From Streptomyces sp. CBMA29 (GTDB taxonomy: Bacteria; Actinomycetota; Actinomycetes; Streptomycetales; Streptomycetaceae): a stretch of 64,000 nt of DNA. Below the pieces are notes generated by a model. The model saw only the letters and a program-made list of their open reading frames with translations, ran no database searches and was not told the DNA's origin. Positions 41,212-49,468 of the stretch are shown here, piece by piece. The position numbers and the translations under genes were made by a program. Location: contig NZ_MECL01000252.1 of NCBI RefSeq assembly GCF_014596445.1, positions 1-64,000 of the forward strand, written 5' to 3'. Within the stretch, counting starts at the first letter, position 1. Each line of letters opens with the position of its first letter.

Positions 41212-42703
41212 CGAACCGGCCGTCGATCAGGACGTACGGGATGCCGGTGGGCAGGGTGCGGGGGCGGTCGTACGTGGAACCGGCCGCGACGGTGGCCGGG
41301 TCGAACAGCACCAGGTCGGCGCGGTAGCCCTCGCGGACCAGGCCGCGATCCGGCAGCCGCAGCCGGGCGGCGGGCCTGCCGGTCAGGTGGGCCACGCACT
41401 CCTCAAGGGTCAGCACCCCCAACTCCCTGACGTAGCGCCCCAGATACTCGGGGAAGGTGCCGTACGCGCGCGGGTGCGGCTTGTCGCCGCGCAGGATGCC
41501 GTCGGAACCGCCGGTGTGCACGCGGTGCCGCATGACGGCCCGGACGTTCTCCTCGTGGCCGACGTGCTGGAGGATCGTGGTGGCGAGCCGGTCCTCCACC
41601 AGGAGTCGCCGGGCGGTCGCGAAGTCCGCGATCCTGCGCCCGACATGGGCGGCCAGCGAGCGCTCGCGCACTCCGGCGACCTCGATCACCGACCAGTCGA
41701 CGGGGACGCCGTGGCTGCCGTCCGCGCCGTCCACCTCCATCACCCGGCGGATCCGCGCCGCCGTCGCGTCGTCGCGCAGCCGGCCCAGCGTCGCCTCGGG
41801 GCCGCCCTCGGTGGCCCAACTGGGCAGCATCGCCACGAGGGTTGTGGAGCCGGGGAGGTAGGGGTAGCTGTCCAGCGAGATGTCCGCGCCTGCCGCGAGG
41901 GCCGCGTCCAGCAGCGCCAGCAGTTCGGGGGCGCGGCCCTCGTTTTCGGGGAAGTTCATCGTGGCGTGCGCCAAGTGCAGTGCGCAGCCCGCCTGTTCGG
42001 TGAGCGCCACCATCTCCTCGTACGCCCGCAGCGCGCCCGCCCCGTACGACCTGTGGTGCGGGCAGTAGTAGCCGTCGTACGCCGCCACCACCCGGCACAG
42101 CTCGGTCAGTTCGGCGTCCGACGCGTACATCCCCGGTGTGTACGTCAGCCCCGACGACAGGCCCACCGCACCCTGTGCCAGGCCGTCGGCGACCAGCTCC
42201 TTCATCCGGGCCAGCTCCGCCGCCGTGGCCGGGCGGTCCTCCCACCCCAGCGCCAGCATCCGCACCGTGCCCTGCGGCACCAGATACGCGGCGTTCACCG
42301 CGATGCCCCGGTCCAGCCGGTCCAGGTACTCGCCGACGCTCCGCCAGTCGAACTCCACGTCCGAGCCGTCGCCGTTCCACCCCGCGATCTGCACCCGCAC
42401 CTGCGCCAACGTCCGGTCGTCGACCGGTGCGTACGACAGGCCGTCCTGGCCGAGGACCTCCAGCGTCACGCCCTGCGCCGCCTTCGCCTCGTGCGACGGG
42501 TCCGTCAGCAGCGCCAGGTCGCTGTGCGCGTGCATGTCGATGAAACCCGGCGCCAGCGCCAGGCCCCTCGCGTCCACCACCCGCCGGGCACCGAGCCGCG
42601 CCCCGATCGCCGCGATCCGGCCCGCGGCCACCCCCACATCCGCCACGTACGACGGTGCCCCCGTCCCGTCGATGACGCGAGCGTCGCGGAACACGAGATC
42701 CAT
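41129..42703 (-). CDS. N-acyl-D-amino-acid deacylase (D-aminoacylase)
   Basis: This 524-residue amidohydrolase-superfamily enzyme has the HxH motif in APGFIDMHAHSDLALL. Later blocks are QGVTLEVLGQDGLSYAP, GLSSGLTYTPGMYAS, CPHHRSYG, LHLAHATMNF, TILQHVGHEENVRAVM and HTGGSDGIL with the catalytic Asp region. The family hydrolyses N-acyl-D-amino acids. It is followed upstream (same operon) by a D-serine-dehydratase-like enzyme, which fits D-amino acid use. Its 3' end overlaps the convergent KAP gene by 83 bp, so both C-terminal coding ends share DNA. Confidence 0.93.
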   Translation of the reverse strand: MDLVFRDARVIDGTGAPSYVADVGVAAGRIAAIGARLGARRVVDARGLALAPGFIDMHAHSDLALLTDPSHEAKAAQGVTLEVLGQDGLSYAPVDDRTLAQVRVQIAGWNGDGSDVEFDWRSVGEYLDRLDRGIAVNAAYLVPQGTVRMLALGWEDRPATAAELARMKELVADGLAQGAVGLSSGLTYTPGMYASDAELTELCRVVAAYDGYYCPHHRSYGAGALRAYEEMVALTEQAGCALHLAHATMNFPENEGRAPELLALLDAALAAGADISLDSYPYLPGSTTLVAMLPSWATEGGPEATLGRLRDDATAARIRRVMEVDGADGSHGVPVDWSVIEVAGVRERSLAAHVGRRIADFATARRLLVEDRLATTILQHVGHEENVRAVMRHRVHTGGSDGILRGDKPHPRAYGTFPEYLGRYVRELGVLTLEECVAHLTGRPAARLRLPDRGLVREGYRADLVLFDPATVAAGSTYDRPRTLPTGIPYVLIDGRFVIEDARRTDVLAGRSVRRTEARRTAQR

Positions 42704-42763
42704 GGAGGGCCTTTCGGTCGGTACCCGGTGGGGGCGCGGCGGCGACGGGTGCCGGGAGGTGGG

Positions 42764-44170
42764 CTAGAAGAAGGTGCGGACGTAGGCGGGGACGGTGGCG
42801 TCGGGGGCGGTGACCGGGATGAGGGGCCACTTGTCGAAGGTGGTGCAGGGGTGGGAGAGGCCGAGGGCGACCCAGTCGCCGACGGCGAGGGGATCGGAGG
42901 CGGGCACGGCCAGCCATGTGTGCTGGTCGGACAGGGCGGTCACGGTGAGCCCGTCCGGCGCCGGGCGCGGCGCGGCGTCGGCGCCGCGGACCGTCCGGAC
43001 GGACGGCAGCCCGAGATCGTACGGCGCGTCGCGCTTCCCGGCGTTGAGGAACGCCTGGGTGGGGGAGGGCCGGGAGACGACCTGCGCCCAGAGCCGGAAG
43101 GCCGGTTCGAGGGCGCCCTCGTCCGGGACCCGGTTGAACGGCGTACGCCGCCGGTAGTGGTCGTCGTCGTGCGTGACGTACGCCCCGGAGCGCAGCAGTT
43201 TCAGGACCGGCCGGGACATCGCGGGCACGTCCGCGAAGACCTCCGCGACCATGTCGAACCAGGCGGAGCCCCCGGCGCTGACCACGATCTGCTCGGCGTC
43301 CCCGAAGAGCCCGTCGGCGTCGAGACCGGCGGCGAGCGCGACCAGTCGGCGCAGCCAGGCGCGTACCCGCCCGGGGTCGGCGTCCGGCACCTCGCCCTCG
43401 TACCCGGCGACGCCGACCAGCCGCAGGGTGCCGGTCGCGGCGACGGCCGCCGCGACGGCCGCGCACTCGGCCTCGGTCCTGACGCCGGTCCTGGCGCCCT
43501 CGCCGCCCGCGAGCTCGACCACGACGTCCAGCCGCCGCCGCGTCCCGGCGTCCCGCAGCGCCGCGTCCATCAGCTCGACCCCGCGCACGGAGTCGACGTA
43601 CGTGACGACGGTCAGGCCGGGGTCGGCGTCGAGCTGACCGCCGATCCAGCGCAGCGCCACCGGGTCGACGACCTCGTTGGCGATGAAGATCCGCGGCACC
43701 CCGAACGCCCGGCACACGCGCGCCTGGTGGGGTACGGCGACGGTGATTCCCCAGGCGCCGCGCGCGAGTTGGTCGGCGAAGAGCTGCGGGGCCATGGACG
43801 TCTTGCCGTGCGGGGCGAAGGACAGGCCGTGTTGGGCGGTGTACCGCTCCAGCAGGTCGAGGTTGTGCGCGAGGGCGGCCTGGGACAGCACGAGGACGGG
43901 GGTGGTGAAGCCGCCGTCGAAGAGGCCGCGGCGCTGGTCGGCCAGCTCGCCGACGGTCAGCCCCTCGGCGTCCGGCGGCAGCCCCTTGAAACGGTGGTCG
44001 ACCCGCTCCTCGCGCAGCCCGGCCGCCAGCGCCGCCACCCGCTCGGCACCTGCACCGGCAGCGGCTCCCGTACCGGCAGCGGCTCCCGCACCGGCACCCG
44101 CTCCCGCACCGGCACCCGCGCCCGTGTCGGCCGCGTCCCCGTTCCCGTGTCCGCCCGCGTCCGCCGTCAT
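42764..44170 (-). CDS. D-serine dehydratase-like PLP enzyme (DSD1/alanine racemase N-terminal family)
   Basis: This 468-residue PLP enzyme of fold type III has the Schiff-base lysine in SFAPHGKTSMAPQLF (about residue 122), WGITVAVPHQARVCRAFGVP, and the C-terminal SDQHTWLAV and LSHPCTTFDKW segments, where His and Cys bind zinc in DSD-type D-serine dehydratases. The first 45 residues are a Gly/Ala repeat encoded by a hexameric DNA repeat at about 44040-44140 and are probably disordered. It likely deaminates D-amino acids released by the adjacent D-aminoacylase. It is transcribed divergently from the kinase-IclR-RidA operon across a palindromic operator. Confidence 0.88.
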   Translation of the reverse strand: MTADAGGHGNGDAADTGAGAGAGAGAGAGAAAGTGAAAGAGAERVAALAAGLREERVDHRFKGLPPDAEGLTVGELADQRRGLFDGGFTTPVLVLSQAALAHNLDLLERYTAQHGLSFAPHGKTSMAPQLFADQLARGAWGITVAVPHQARVCRAFGVPRIFIANEVVDPVALRWIGGQLDADPGLTVVTYVDSVRGVELMDAALRDAGTRRRLDVVVELAGGEGARTGVRTEAECAAVAAAVAATGTLRLVGVAGYEGEVPDADPGRVRAWLRRLVALAAGLDADGLFGDAEQIVVSAGGSAWFDMVAEVFADVPAMSRPVLKLLRSGAYVTHDDDHYRRRTPFNRVPDEGALEPAFRLWAQVVSRPSPTQAFLNAGKRDAPYDLGLPSVRTVRGADAAPRPAPDGLTVTALSDQHTWLAVPASDPLAVGDWVALGLSHPCTTFDKWPLIPVTAPDATVPAYVRTFF

Positions 44171-44182
44171 CGAACCTCCCGA

Positions 44183-44211
44183 GTTGCAACATATGCAACG
44201 GCCGTTGCATA
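44183..44211. promoter_or_regulatory. IclR operator region with perfect 20-bp palindrome
   Basis: tatgcaacggccgttgcata (44192-44211) is a perfect palindrome. It overlaps GTTGC (44183-44187) paired with GCAAC (44195-44199), and another tgcaa follows at 44218-44222. These repeated TTGCAA/TTGCAT half-sites lie 13-41 bp upstream of the D-serine-dehydratase-like start and about 100 bp upstream of the kinase start. They are the obvious target of the IclR regulator encoded in the divergent operon. Confidence 0.75.
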
Positions 44212-44308
44212 AGGTGATGCAAGGTGTCTAACATCCCCGCGAGTGCCTGGTCAACGGCGCTCCTGCCCACCAGGCCACCGCCGCTTCCGCCGCGGCCCGC
44301 AGAAGTGA

Positions 44309-45391
44309 GTGACCGCCGTGACCGTACCGACGAGCCCGAGCGCCGCCCCCGGCGCCGCCGACTTCGACGTCGTCTGCCTCGGCGAGTCCATGGTCACCTT
44401 CGTTCCCTCCCGCCCCGGCCGCCTTGCCGACGTACCCGCCTTCCACCGCGCGATCGGCGGTGCCGAGTCCAACGTGGCCTGCACCCTGGCCCGTACCGGC
44501 CACCGCGCCCGCTGGATCAGCCGCGTCGGCGCCGACGGCTTCGGCGACCACCTGGTGGAGACCGTCGCCGCGGCCGGGGTCGACGTCAGCGCCGTACAGC
44601 GCGATCCGCACCGCCCCACCGGCGTGTACTTCCGTACGGCGGGCGAGCGCGCCGTCGGTACGGACGCCCCCGGGGACCGGGCCGAGGTCGTCTACTACCG
44701 GGCCGGTTCCGCCGCCTCCGCGCTCGCCCCCGGCCTCGTCGCCCGCGCCGACGCGTGGAGCGGCCGGGTGCTGCACCTCACCGGCATCACCGCCGCGCTC
44801 TCCGCGACCTGCGCGGAGCTGATGCGCGGCCTCACCCGCCGCGCGCCGGGCCGCCCGCTGGTCTCCTTCGACGTCAACCACCGCCCGGCGCTGTGGCGCG
44901 ACGCCGACCCCCGGCGGACGCTCGGCCTCGCCCGCGGCTGCGACCTCGTCTTCGTCGGCGAGGACGAGGCGCAGGCCGCCTGGGGACTGCCGGACGCGGC
45001 CGCGGTACGGGCCGCGCTGCCCGAGCCGCGGACGCTGGTGGTCAAGCAGGGCGAGGCGGGCGCGACCGTCTTCGACGGCGACGAACGCCGCCACGTCCCC
45101 GCGCTCGCGGTCGACGTCGTCGCGCACGTCGGCGCGGGCGACGCCTTCGCCGCCGGGTACCTGTCGGCGGCCCTGCGCGGTCTGCCCGTACGCGACCGCG
45201 TCCGGCACGGCCATGTGCTGGCCGCCGCCGCGCTGACCGAGTCGGGCGACCTCGGCACGCCGCCCGACCGCGCCCGCGCCGACGCGCTGGTCGCCCTGGA
45301 CGACGCCGCATGGGGGAGACTGCGGCTGGGCGCCGGGTGGACGGCGTCCGGAGATCGTGCGCCCACGACGACGGAGGAGGGACCGCGGTGA
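44309..45391 (+). CDS. PfkB-family sugar kinase (2-keto-3-deoxygluconate kinase-like)
   Basis: This 360-residue ribokinase-fold protein has VVCLGESMVTFVPSRPGRLA, IGGAESNVACTLARTG (PfkB signature 1), RVGADGFGDHLVETVAAAGV, FDVNHRPALW and HVGAGDAFAAGYLSAALRG with the catalytic Asp (signature 2). The sequence resembles KDG kinases. GTG 44309 is the start. Its stop overlaps the IclR start (GTGA). In this neighbourhood it may phosphorylate a 2-keto-sugar acid or related compound; the connection with D-amino acid breakdown is inferred from shared control. Confidence 0.88.
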   Translation: MTAVTVPTSPSAAPGAADFDVVCLGESMVTFVPSRPGRLADVPAFHRAIGGAESNVACTLARTGHRARWISRVGADGFGDHLVETVAAAGVDVSAVQRDPHRPTGVYFRTAGERAVGTDAPGDRAEVVYYRAGSAASALAPGLVARADAWSGRVLHLTGITAALSATCAELMRGLTRRAPGRPLVSFDVNHRPALWRDADPRRTLGLARGCDLVFVGEDEAQAAWGLPDAAAVRAALPEPRTLVVKQGEAGATVFDGDERRHVPALAVDVVAHVGAGDAFAAGYLSAALRGLPVRDRVRHGHVLAAAALTESGDLGTPPDRARADALVALDDAAWGRLRLGAGWTASGDRAPTTTEEGPR

Positions 45392-46200
45392 GCCAGACGG
45401 TCGACCGTGCGCTGAGCATCCTGCCGCTGCTGGCCGAGGGCCCGGCGGGGCTCGAACAGGTCGCCACCCGGCTCGACGTCCACAAGTCCACCGCGCTGCG
45501 GCTGCTGCGGACCCTGCACGAACACGGCCTGGTCTACCGGCAGCAGGACCAGCGCTACCGGCTCGGCGCCCGCCTGTTCGCCCTCGCCCAGCAGGCCATC
45601 GAGACCCTCGACATCCGCGGCATCGCCCACCCCCACCTCGCCGCGCTCAACGAACGCACCGGCCACACCGTGCACTTGGCGGTGTACGAGCAGGGCGAGG
45701 TCGTCTACATCGACAAGGTCGAGAGCCGCTATCCGGTACGGATGTACTCCCGCGTCGGCCGCCCGGTCGCCATTACGGTCGCCGCCGTCGCCAAGCTGCT
45801 CCTGGCCGACCTGCCGGAGCCCGAACGGCGCTCGGTGGCCGAGCAGTTGGAGTACCCCCGCTACACCGCGAAGTCCACGCCCGACGCCGCCGCGTTCCTC
45901 GCCGAACTTTCCCGCGTCCGCGAACAGGGCTGGGCCACCGACCTCGGCGGCCACGAGGAGTCGATCAACTGCGTCGGCGCGCCGCTGCGCGGTCCCGACG
46001 GCCGCGTCTGCGCCGCCATGTCGCTCTCGGCCCCCAACGTCGTCGTCTCCGCCGACGAACTGCTGCGCCTGCGCCCGCTGTTGCTGCGCACGGCCGAGGC
46101 CGTCAGCCGCGACCTGTCGGGAAGCGCGCCTGTATCCGCATCAGTACCCGTACCCGTACCCGCACCCGCACCAGATTCAGTGAAGGACAACTCCGCATGA
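45388..46200 (+). CDS. IclR-family transcriptional regulator
   Basis: This 270-residue protein has an N-terminal winged helix (VDRALSILPLLAEGPAGLEQ, then VHKSTALRLLRTLHEHGLV) and an IclR effector domain (GHTVHLAVYEQGEVVYIDKV, ARRSVAEQLEY-like region, INCVGAPLRGPDGRVCAAMS). GTG 45388 follows ggaggagg and overlaps the kinase stop. The C-terminus ends in a Val-Pro/Ala-Pro repeat (VPVPVPAPAP) encoded by a hexamer repeat. It most likely binds the palindrome at 44192-44211 and controls both divergent operons. Confidence 0.92.
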   Translation: MSQTVDRALSILPLLAEGPAGLEQVATRLDVHKSTALRLLRTLHEHGLVYRQQDQRYRLGARLFALAQQAIETLDIRGIAHPHLAALNERTGHTVHLAVYEQGEVVYIDKVESRYPVRMYSRVGRPVAITVAAVAKLLLADLPEPERRSVAEQLEYPRYTAKSTPDAAAFLAELSRVREQGWATDLGGHEESINCVGAPLRGPDGRVCAAMSLSAPNVVVSADELLRLRPLLLRTAEAVSRDLSGSAPVSASVPVPVPAPAPDSVKDNSA

Positions 46201-46607
46201 GCGACGGCCAGAAGACCGCGATCGTCCCGGCCACCCACACGGCGCCGCCCGCCAGGTTCTCGCACGGCGTCCGCAAGGGGAATCTCCTCCAGGTCGCCGG
46301 CCAGGTCGGTTTCCTCCCCGCCGTCGAGGGCAAGCCCCCGACGCCCGCGGGCCCGGGTCTGCGCGAGCAGACCCTCCAGACCCTCGCCAACGTCCAGGCC
46401 GTCCTCGAGGCGGGCGGCGCCACCTGGGAGGACGTCATCATGATCCGCGTCTACCTCACGGACACCGCCCACTTCGCCGAACTCAACGCCATCTACAACG
46501 AGTTCTTCGCCTCCCTCGTCGAGGCGCCCGCCGCCCGTACCACCATCTACGTCGGCCTCCCCGCCGGGCTGCTCATCGAGATCGACGCCTTGGCCGTGCT
46601 GGGCTGA
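46197..46607 (+). CDS. RidA-family enamine/imine deaminase
   Basis: This 136-residue protein of the RidA/YjgF family has FSHGVRKGNLLQVAGQVGFL, QTLQTLANVQAVLEAGGATW, then EDVIMIRVYLTD and AARTTIYVGLPAGLLIEIDA, with the conserved Arg and Glu of the active site. RidA proteins hydrolyse reactive 2-aminoacrylate made by PLP dehydratases. That matches the divergent D-serine dehydratase-like enzyme and explains the shared locus. ATG 46197 overlaps the IclR stop (ATGA). Confidence 0.92.
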   Translation: MSDGQKTAIVPATHTAPPARFSHGVRKGNLLQVAGQVGFLPAVEGKPPTPAGPGLREQTLQTLANVQAVLEAGGATWEDVIMIRVYLTDTAHFAELNAIYNEFFASLVEAPAARTTIYVGLPAGLLIEIDALAVLG

Positions 46608-46636
46608 CCGTGTTGGGCTGACGGTTCCCGTACGGG

Positions 46637-46680
46637 CACAAGGGCGCCCCCTCACCCGAGGGTGAGGGGGCGCCCTTGTG
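46637..46680. terminator. Bidirectional terminator between ridA and chitinase genes
   Basis: A perfect 20-bp inverted repeat, cacaagggcgccccctcacc, with a 4-nt loop separates the two convergent genes, 30 bp after the RidA stop and 15 bp before the chitinase stop. Its symmetry would terminate both transcripts, though the T-tracts are only two bases. Confidence 0.85.
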
Positions 46681-46694
46681 AGCAGGACTCCGTG

Positions 46695-48263
46695 TTACGG
46701 CATGCCGTGCACGTGGGCCCCGACGCCGTTGGACCAGGCGTTGCCCGCCGAGGCGTCCCAGTTCGTGGACCAGGTCATGGCCCCGCGGATGGTGGGCCAG
46801 GTGGTGGAGGGCTTGAAGGTGCCGCAGCCGGTGCCCTTGGCGAGGCAGTCGAGCGCGTTGTTGACGACGGTCGGGCTGACGTAGCCGGAGCCCGCGGCGC
46901 TGGTGGACGCCGGGGTGCCGATGCCGACCTGGGACGGGGAGAGCCCGGCCTGGATGGCGGTGCAGGCCAGGGTCGTGATGAAGTCCACCGTGCCCTGGCT
47001 GTAGACGCCGCCGTCGCACCCGTTCATCGAACCGCTGTTGTAGTACTGGGTGTTGACGACGGTCAGGATGTCCTTGATCTTCAGCGCGGTGGCCAGGTAG
47101 TCACTGCCCGCCGAGAGCATGTCGATGGTCTGCGGCGCCATCGTGATGATGAGCGACGAGCCCGCCTTGGCACTCAGTGCGCGCAGCGCCTGCGGCATGT
47201 AGGTGGTGTCGATGCCGTTCTCGAGGTCGATGTCGACGCCGTTGAAGCCGTACGTCTGCATCAGCGTGTAGACGCTGTTGGCGAAGTTGGTGGCCGAGGC
47301 GGAGTCACGGACCGAGATGGTGCCGTTCTGGCCGCCGACGGAGATGATCACCTTCTTGCCCGCGGCCTGCTTGGCGGCGATGTCCGCCTTGAACTGCGCG
47401 GTGCTGTAGTTCAGCGCCGGGTCGAGGGTGAACGAGACCGCGCCGGACGTGGTCGTCGCGTCCGCGAAGGCGACGGCGATGATGTCGTACTGGCTCTGCA
47501 CCTGCGCGATGGTCTGCACGGTGGCGCCGTTGTTGAAGTTCTGCCAGTAGCCGGTGACCGCGTGCTTGGGGATGCTGCTGGTCGGCGGGCTGGTCGGCGG
47601 CGTCGTGGGCGGGGTGGTGGGGGGTGTCGTGGGGGGAGTGGTCGGCGGCGTCGTGGGAGGCGTCGTCGGCGGGGTGGTCGGCGGGGTCGTGCCCGTACCG
47701 CCAGGGCCGGACAGCGAGATGTCGTCCGCGTAGTACGCGGGCTGCGCGTACCAGCCGTGGGTGTAGATCGTCACGGACTTGGTGTTCGCGCCGGTGGTGA
47801 AGTTCACGCTGAGCTGCTGGTACGAGGAGGCCGACGGCGTCCAGGTGGACGGGTCGGTGCCGCCGGTGCCGGTGGCGCCCAGGTAGACGTACGAGCCCTG
47901 TACCCAACCGCTGAGCGTGTACTGGGAGTTGGGCTGCACGCTGACGACCTGGGAACACTGGCCGGTGTCGCTGCTGGTCGGGGTGGCCTTGAGGGCGGCG
48001 GAACCGGAGTGCACCGGGCTGGAGACGGTGCTGCCGCTGCCCGCGGTGCAGGTCCAGCCGGAAAGGCCGCTCTCGAAGCCGGGGTTGGCGGCGAGGTTGG
48101 TGGTCGCGGCGCTGGCGCTGCCCATGTCGACGAGCGCGACACCGGTGCCGATCACCGCGGCGGCGCTCAGCCCCGCGATGCCGCGGCGGACGAACTTGGA
48201 GCGGACGAGCTTTGATCTGTGCTGGGCATGGCTCGCTTGATTCGCGTGCGATGCACGTTCCAC
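46695..48263 (-). CDS. Secreted GH18 chitinase with N-terminal carbohydrate-binding module
   Basis: This 522-residue precursor starts at GTG 48263, 5 bp from a perfect aggagg. The basic n-region (SKLVRSKFVRRG) and hydrophobic core end near ASA, so it is exported; a Tat route is possible. After the signal comes a galactose-binding-like carbohydrate module (ANPGFESGLSGWTCTAGSGS to about 170), a TTPPTTPP linker, and a GH18 catalytic domain with the DxxDxDxE motif in FNGVDIDLENGI (about 340). Other GH18 blocks are VTGYWQNFNNG, KVIISVGGQNG and MTWSTNWDAS. It hydrolyses chitin to chito-oligosaccharides. Two DasR-like sites lie upstream. Confidence 0.95.
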   Translation of the reverse strand: MERASHANQASHAQHRSKLVRSKFVRRGIAGLSAAAVIGTGVALVDMGSASAATTNLAANPGFESGLSGWTCTAGSGSTVSSPVHSGSAALKATPTSSDTGQCSQVVSVQPNSQYTLSGWVQGSYVYLGATGTGGTDPSTWTPSASSYQQLSVNFTTGANTKSVTIYTHGWYAQPAYYADDISLSGPGGTGTTPPTTPPTTPPTTPPTTPPTTPPTTPPTTPPTSPPTSSIPKHAVTGYWQNFNNGATVQTIAQVQSQYDIIAVAFADATTTSGAVSFTLDPALNYSTAQFKADIAAKQAAGKKVIISVGGQNGTISVRDSASATNFANSVYTLMQTYGFNGVDIDLENGIDTTYMPQALRALSAKAGSSLIITMAPQTIDMLSAGSDYLATALKIKDILTVVNTQYYNSGSMNGCDGGVYSQGTVDFITTLACTAIQAGLSPSQVGIGTPASTSAAGSGYVSPTVVNNALDCLAKGTGCGTFKPSTTWPTIRGAMTWSTNWDASAGNAWSNGVGAHVHGMP

Positions 48264-48337
48264 GACTGCCTCCTGGGGGCAAGGAGTTGGGGGGTAGTGG
48301 GAGTGCGGGTGGCGCATGACATGACGTACGGACGTGA

Positions 48338-48413
48338 AGCGGTGACCTGAAGCAGTGACCTGAAGCGACGACATGAAGAGCGACATGAAGAGCGACATGA
48401 GGAGCAACTTGAA
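48338..48413. repeat. 12-13 bp repeats in the chitinase leader
   Basis: The leader contains successive imperfect units gtgacctgaagc, gtgacctgaagc, gacatgaagagc, gacatgaagagc, gacatgaggagc and acttgaagtgc. They sit between the chitinase start and the DasR-like sites. They may be a simple sequence expansion; on the minus strand they place repeated cttca/cttcatgtc motifs in the 5' untranslated RNA. Confidence 0.75.
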
Positions 48414-48444
48414 GTGCACACACAAAACAGCTGACAGGGAGAAA

Positions 48445-48478
48445 GCTGGTCCAGACCAATTGGGTTGTCAAGACCTCT
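48445..48478 (-). promoter_or_regulatory. Tandem DasR-like operators in the chitinase promoter
   Basis: gctggtccagaccaat (48445-48460) closely fits the DasR-responsive element (ACTGGTCTAGACCAGT type), with the same tggtccagacc core known from Streptomyces chitinase promoters. A second, weaker copy ggttgtcaagacctct lies at 48463-48478. DasR is the N-acetylglucosamine-responsive GntR repressor, so the chitinase should be induced by chitin breakdown products. The assignment is by consensus only. Confidence 0.75.
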
Positions 48479-48607
48479 GCCGGACACCTGTCGTTCACCA
48501 CTTCCGATCCGCAACTTTCCGCACCCAAGCCGCTACACATCGATAAGCTGACGACCGCGAATCGCCAGGTACCGGCCACCACCGGGCGCAGGAGGGGGAG
48601 GTACCGC

Positions 48608-49456
48608 ATGCCGAGCGTCATCACCGTCACCTCCGACGATCTCTCGCTCTCGCTGGAAGAGCAGTTGGCGCGCACCACGACCGCGCTCGACACGTACGGG
48701 CACCTCATCGCCCTGGCGCCGGCCGAAGCGGCCGACCCCGCCAGACGCCGGATGCACACCGTGCGGTCCGCCCTCGAAGCCGACCGGATAGCGATCGTCC
48801 CCAGCCCGCTCCCCCCGCTGGCCGTCGCCCTGCTCGCCGAACAACTGCGCCAGCTCTCCGGCACCGACCTCGGCCCCGGCGTCCTCGCGGGCGCCGCCCG
48901 GCTGCTCACGTACTACCTGCACTCCGGCGCGCTGCTCGGCTCCGTCGCCAAGCTCGACCGCGTCCCGGTCGGCGTCGGCGCCCACGTCAAGTCCCTCGTG
49001 CCGGGACGCCACTTCGCCGTCATCGCGCACCCCGAGCCGTATCTCGCCGAGGCCGAACCGGGCACCGTACCGCCGGGACCCGGCTACCAGACACAGTTGG
49101 CCGTCGCGGGCAAGGGCGTCGACCCCGCCTGGGTCACCGGACCGCTCGCCAGCGGCTGGCGCGCCCAGCACCTGCGCGAAGTCCCGCTGCCGACCGACTC
49201 CCCACGCTGGTGGGGCACGTCCCGGCTGGTCGAATTCACCGCCTACATCGCCGATGTGGGCATGCTCTACCAACTCGTCACCTCGGTACGGCGCGACACC
49301 TGCACCTGGTGCGGGCTCGAAGTCATCGGTGACCAGTGCTTGTTCTGCGCCACACGGCTGGGGGACCGTACGGCTCCGGCGAAGCACGCCGCCGCCCGGC
49401 CGGCGCGCGAGGTCGAGACACCGCGCCGCCCCCAACTCGAACCCCACAAGCGATAG
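48608..49456 (+). CDS. Hypothetical protein with C-terminal zinc ribbon, first gene of Tad locus
   Basis: This 282-residue protein has no family I can name. The N-terminal 150 residues look helical. The C-terminal region has TCTWCGLEVIGDQCLFCATR, a CxxC-x8-CxxC zinc ribbon, followed by a basic tail. ATG 48608 follows a gaggggg-type site. It lies 12 bp before the CpaB-like gene in the same orientation, so it is probably part of the pilus operon, perhaps as a cytoplasmic accessory factor. Confidence 0.75.
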   Translation: MPSVITVTSDDLSLSLEEQLARTTTALDTYGHLIALAPAEAADPARRRMHTVRSALEADRIAIVPSPLPPLAVALLAEQLRQLSGTDLGPGVLAGAARLLTYYLHSGALLGSVAKLDRVPVGVGAHVKSLVPGRHFAVIAHPEPYLAEAEPGTVPPGPGYQTQLAVAGKGVDPAWVTGPLASGWRAQHLREVPLPTDSPRWWGTSRLVEFTAYIADVGMLYQLVTSVRRDTCTWCGLEVIGDQCLFCATRLGDRTAPAKHAAARPAREVETPRRPQLEPHKR

Positions 49457-49468
49457 GTCCGCCCGCAC

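Noticed and set aside
41403..44270. Long minus-strand frame (955 codons) across the D-aminoacylase operon
   Set aside because: It is an alternative-frame shadow of two same-strand enzymes with complete motifs.
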